Below are positions 61,429 to 64,000 of a DNA stretch of 64,000 nt, in pieces. Within the stretch, counting starts at the first letter, position 1. Each line of letters begins with the position of its first letter. The DNA is from Mycobacterium sp. ELW1 (GTDB lineage: Bacteria; Actinomycetota; Actinomycetes; Mycobacteriales; Mycobacteriaceae), in the NCBI RefSeq assembly GCF_008329905.1, contig NZ_CP032155.1, positions 3,906,001 to 3,970,000 on the forward strand. The letters are read 5' to 3'. The notes beneath the pieces were generated by a model. That model made no database searches and had not been told where the DNA came from. It saw only the letters and a list, made by a program, of their open reading frames with translations. Both the position numbers and the translations under genes were made by a program.

Positions 61429-62493
61429 ATGACATCTTTGCCATCGGCAGTGCTGGTCGCCGTCTTCGCCGCCTGCGCCGTCGTCATTTGGTTCGCGGGA
61501 ATCAAGTTGTCCCAGATGACCGATGTGCTCTCGCAGCGGTGGAATCTCGGCTCGGCGTTCGCCGGCGTCATACTGCTCGCGATTGCGACCAACCTGCCGG
61601 AGATCGCCATCACGGCCAGCGCCGCACTGTCCCATCACATCGATGTGGCGGTGGGCAACATCCTCGGTGGAATCGCGATCCAGACCGTCGTGCTGGCCAT
61701 CCTCGACGCCGCCGGCACGCGTCCGCGTAAGCCGTTGACCTACCTCGCGGCCTCTCTGACCCTGGTGCTGGAGGCCGGTCTCGTGGTGGCGCTGCTGGTG
61801 ATCGTGGTGATGTCGACACAACTGCCCGGTTCGCTGATCGCCTGGCGGCTGACTCCCGGCGCCGTCCTGATCGTCGTCGTTTGGGCGATCGGCCTGTACC
61901 TGGTCCGCCGCGCCCGTCGAGGCCTGCCGTGGCACCAAGAAGGTCATGCGCCAGGCAGCCAGGACAAGCCACCGGGCCACTCCACCGCGGCCAACGAAAA
62001 GACCGCTGCGCAACGGGGTATGGGCACCGGTCGCGCAGTCGCCGTGTTCGGCGTCGCGGCTCTGGCCACGCTGATCGCCGGCGTTCTGATCGAACGCAGT
62101 GGTGAGGAGGTATTCGGCCGCTGGGGAATGTCGGGGGTGCTGTTCGGTGCCACGGTGCTGGCCGCCGCAACGTCGCTGCCCGAGCTGTCGACCGGCCTGG
62201 CGTCGACCCGGATGGGTGATTACAAGCTGGCGATGAGTGACATCTTCGGCGGCAACGCCTTTCTGCCCGTGCTGTTCCTGCTCGCGACCCTGCTGTCCGG
62301 TGACGCCGTCCTGCCGACCGCCCATCACACCGACATCTATCTGACCGCGCTGGCCGGCCTGCTCACCGTGGTCTACATGGCGGGACTGATTTTCCGCCCG
62401 CAGCGCCAATGGCTGCGGATGGGGCTGGATTCCCTCGCCGTGGTCGTTTTGTACATCGCCGGCATCGTCGGGTTGGCGTCCATCACCAATTAA
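61429..62493 (+). CDS. CaCA family cation/proton (Ca/Na) antiporter
   Basis: This 354-residue protein has about 10-11 helices and two alpha-repeats of opposite orientation: GVILLAIATNLPEIAITASAAL with VGNILGG, and GATVLAAATSLPELSTGLAS with SDIFGGN. The acidic residues in NLPE and SLPE bind the cation. A Gly/His-rich loop lies at about 165-195. It should exchange calcium or another divalent ion for Na+ or H+. TAGCAT about 30 bases upstream is a possible -10 box. Confidence 0.88.
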   Translation: MTSLPSAVLVAVFAACAVVIWFAGIKLSQMTDVLSQRWNLGSAFAGVILLAIATNLPEIAITASAALSHHIDVAVGNILGGIAIQTVVLAILDAAGTRPRKPLTYLAASLTLVLEAGLVVALLVIVVMSTQLPGSLIAWRLTPGAVLIVVVWAIGLYLVRRARRGLPWHQEGHAPGSQDKPPGHSTAANEKTAAQRGMGTGRAVAVFGVAALATLIAGVLIERSGEEVFGRWGMSGVLFGATVLAAATSLPELSTGLASTRMGDYKLAMSDIFGGNAFLPVLFLLATLLSGDAVLPTAHHTDIYLTALAGLLTVVYMAGLIFRPQRQWLRMGLDSLAVVVLYIAGIVGLASITN

Positions 62494-62494
62494 C

Positions 62495-62526
62495 TGTTGC
62501 CTGACAGCAATCATTGATCGGCAACA
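62495..62526. repeat. Inverted repeat between the antiporter and glucose dehydrogenase genes
   Basis: TGTTGCC (62495-62501) and GGCAACA (62520-62526) are perfect 7-base arms with an 18-base spacer, directly after the antiporter stop. No U-tract follows. The left arm belongs to AACTGTTGCC, which also occurs at 61382-61391 before the antiporter gene. Confidence 0.5.
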
Positions 62527-62564
62527 AGGGGATGAGCACACAGACTGTTGGGTAAGCCACGAGT

Positions 62565-63623
62565 ATGCGCGCGTTGACTGTGCAACCCGGACAAGCCGAT
62601 TCCCTAGCTGTCGAAGATATCGACGAACCCCAGGTTGGGCCAGGTGAATTGCTGGTAGCCGGCCTGGCCGTCGGTGTGTGCGGAACCGATAAGGAGATTG
62701 CCGCCGGTGACTACGGCTGGCCCCCACCCGGGCGTGACCGGTTGGTGTTGGGTCACGAATCCCTGGGCCGGGTGCTGACCGCTCCCCCGGGCAGCGACTT
62801 CGCCGAAGGCGATCTGGTGGTAGGGGTGGTGCGCAGGCCCGATCCGGTGCCCTGTGGCGCGTGTGCCCATGGCGAGTTCGACATGTGCCGCAACGGTCGA
62901 TACACCGAGCGCGGCATCAAGGAGTTGGACGGATACGGCAGCGAACGCTGGTGTGTGGAAAACGACTATGCGGTCAAACTCGACGACGGGCTTGCCGACG
63001 TCGGCGTGTTGATGGAGCCCACCACCGTCGTGGCCAAAGCCTGGGAACAGGTGTACCGCGTGGGGCAGCGAGCCTGGTTCGAGCCGCGCACCGCACTGAT
63101 TACCGGCGCGGGCCCGATCGGGCTTCTCGCCGCACTGGTCGGCGTCCAGCACGGTCTCGACGTTCACGTGCTCGACCGGGTCACCGCGGGGCCGAAACCA
63201 GACATCGTCAACGCCTTGCACGCCACCTACCACCACGGCAGCGTCGAGGACGCCCTCGGAGCGATTGGTCCGGACATCGTGATCGAAGCCACCGGCGTCG
63301 GATCGCTGGTCTTCGACGCCATGAGCGTCACCGGCTCGTACGGCATCGTCGCGCTGACGGGTGTCTCCCCGAAGGGTCGGGCCTTCACCGTGGATGCCGG
63401 CGGCCTCAATCGCGACATCGTTCTTCAGAACGATGCGGTGGTGGGTTCGGTCAATGCGAACCTGCGTCACTACCGGCAGGCCGCCGAAGCGTTGGCCAAG
63501 GCCGATCCGAATTGGTTGGCCAGCTTGATAACCCGGCGTGTCCTTCTTGCCGACGCGACGAAGGCATTCACCGCCGAATCCGACGACGTCAAGGTGATCG
63601 TGACCCTCCAGGAGGCGACTTAA
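62565..63623 (+). CDS. Zinc-dependent glucose 1-dehydrogenase-like MDR protein
   Basis: This 352-residue medium-chain dehydrogenase has VGVCGTDKE (catalytic Zn Cys), LGHESLG (Zn His-Glu), a structural-Zn-type loop PCGACAHGEFDMC, the NAD(P) fold ALITGAGPIGLLAALVG and the C-terminal domain GLNRDIVLQNDAVVGSVNAN typical of archaeal/bacterial glucose dehydrogenases. It probably oxidises glucose or a related aldose with NAD(P)+. No clear ribosome-binding site. Its stop overlaps the stop of the convergent methyltransferase gene. Confidence 0.87.
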   Translation: MRALTVQPGQADSLAVEDIDEPQVGPGELLVAGLAVGVCGTDKEIAAGDYGWPPPGRDRLVLGHESLGRVLTAPPGSDFAEGDLVVGVVRRPDPVPCGACAHGEFDMCRNGRYTERGIKELDGYGSERWCVENDYAVKLDDGLADVGVLMEPTTVVAKAWEQVYRVGQRAWFEPRTALITGAGPIGLLAALVGVQHGLDVHVLDRVTAGPKPDIVNALHATYHHGSVEDALGAIGPDIVIEATGVGSLVFDAMSVTGSYGIVALTGVSPKGRAFTVDAGGLNRDIVLQNDAVVGSVNANLRHYRQAAEALAKADPNWLASLITRRVLLADATKAFTAESDDVKVIVTLQEAT

Positions 63624-64000
63624 CGCTTCGTCGCCGTCACCACCAGATACTCGGCCGAGTAGGCAGTGCGGCCGGGCTGATCCGACTGGTTCCACTGCTC
63701 GAGGAACGCCAGGAAGTCGCGGTCGAGGCTCGCCACCTGGTCGGGGCGGTCCGCAGTCAAGCTGTACACGGCGATTGTGGGTCCGTAGTTGCGTTTCCAG
63801 TATTCCCGGAACTCCAGCGGGCTGGGGCTGTGCGCCATCTGAAGGGTCCTGCGTTCCATGGTGAGGTCGGTGACCTTGTCGCCGAACAACTCTCGTACAT
63901 GGTTCTCGTCACCCCACAGCGGTGCGGGCGAGGCGCCCGGGGGCGGCGGCGCGGCATAGGGCTTCATGGTGGCGAACAACTGGCCGATGAATCCTTGCGG
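63620..64000 (-). CDS. SAM-dependent methyltransferase (partial, N-terminus outside window)
   Basis: The C-terminal ~126 residues are visible; the frame is open to the right edge, reading PQGFIGQLFATMK at the start. HVRELFGDKVTDLTMERRTLQ, FREYWKRNYGPTIAVY and a final strand AEYLVVTATKR match the end of class I methyltransferases annotated in mycobacteria. The SAM-binding motif lies outside the window. Substrate unknown. Confidence 0.75.
   Translation of the reverse strand, partial: PQGFIGQLFATMKPYAAPPPPGASPAPLWGDENHVRELFGDKVTDLTMERRTLQMAHSPSPLEFREYWKRNYGPTIAVYSLTADRPDQVASLDRDFLAFLEQWNQSDQPGRTAYSAEYLVVTATKR

Overview
The window is high-GC DNA from a mycobacterium, most likely a rapidly growing Mycolicibacterium-type species. 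About 30 genes stand in the same order as the Mycobacterium tuberculosis segment from pptT/pptH (Rv2794c-Rv2795c) through echA16, dinF, nrnA, rbfA, infB, nusA, rimP, proS, efpA, cysG, cobB, cobO, the chelatase and mqo to mtr (Rv2855). The correspondence is from recalled protein sequences, not from a search. I see no rRNA, tRNA, insertion sequence, phage or CRISPR array, and no stretch over 300 bases lacks a gene. The PE_PGRS gene that I recall lying between mqo and the Rv2854 homologue in M. tuberculosis is absent here.

Layout. 1-10.6 kb: pptT/pptH, an S15-type hydrolase, DUF1802 and DUF2277 proteins, a TetR regulator, a lipoprotein, an EchA16-like crotonase, a modular secreted GH18 protein and a small methyltransferase. 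10.6-20 kb: the translation/transcription operon rimP-nusA-(FAD oxidoreductase)-ylxR-infB-rbfA-nrnA-dinF, read leftwards, with an extra FAD-dependent oxidoreductase between nusA and ylxR. 20-31.3 kb: a lipoprotein and a ferritin-like protein, proS, a VOC protein, a degenerate ABC ATPase with a YhgE/Pip membrane protein, an NCS1 permease, and two tandem EfpA-like exporters. 31.3-38.4 kb: a leftward block of tetrapyrrole/cobalamin genes (cysG, cobB, cobO, chelatase) with a GNAT gene and mqo. 38.5-41 kb: a lipase-like hydrolase and mycothione reductase.

The right third is accessory. 41-47.6 kb: a compact operon encoding a DeoR regulator, an APC permease, an FGGY kinase, a GlpA-like FAD dehydrogenase with a C-terminal Cys-rich domain, and an NAD/FAD oxidoreductase; it looks like an uncharacterised catabolic route. 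47.6-50.6 kb: a cbiMNQO cobalt/nickel importer behind an ArsR regulator. 50.7-54.7 kb: a zinc-finger membrane protein, a Met/His-rich DUF5134 protein, a CopD-CtaG fusion and a Mn-type superoxide dismutase. 54.9-58.1 kb: an SGNH hydrolase, an M20 amidohydrolase and a TRIC-like channel. 58.2-64 kb: copZ-like gene, copA, a SigC-like ECF sigma factor, a CaCA antiporter, a glucose-dehydrogenase-like enzyme and the end of a methyltransferase.

Two signals stand out. First, a 20-bp imperfect palindrome upstream of cbiM recurs, 16 of 20 bases identical, at the promoter of sodA 4.5 kb away. This suggests a small metal-import/superoxide-defence regulon with the adjacent ArsR protein as candidate regulator. 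Second, at least a dozen genes have a TANNNT -10 box exactly 6-8 bases before the start codon, predicting leaderless mRNAs; this also fixes several uncertain starts.
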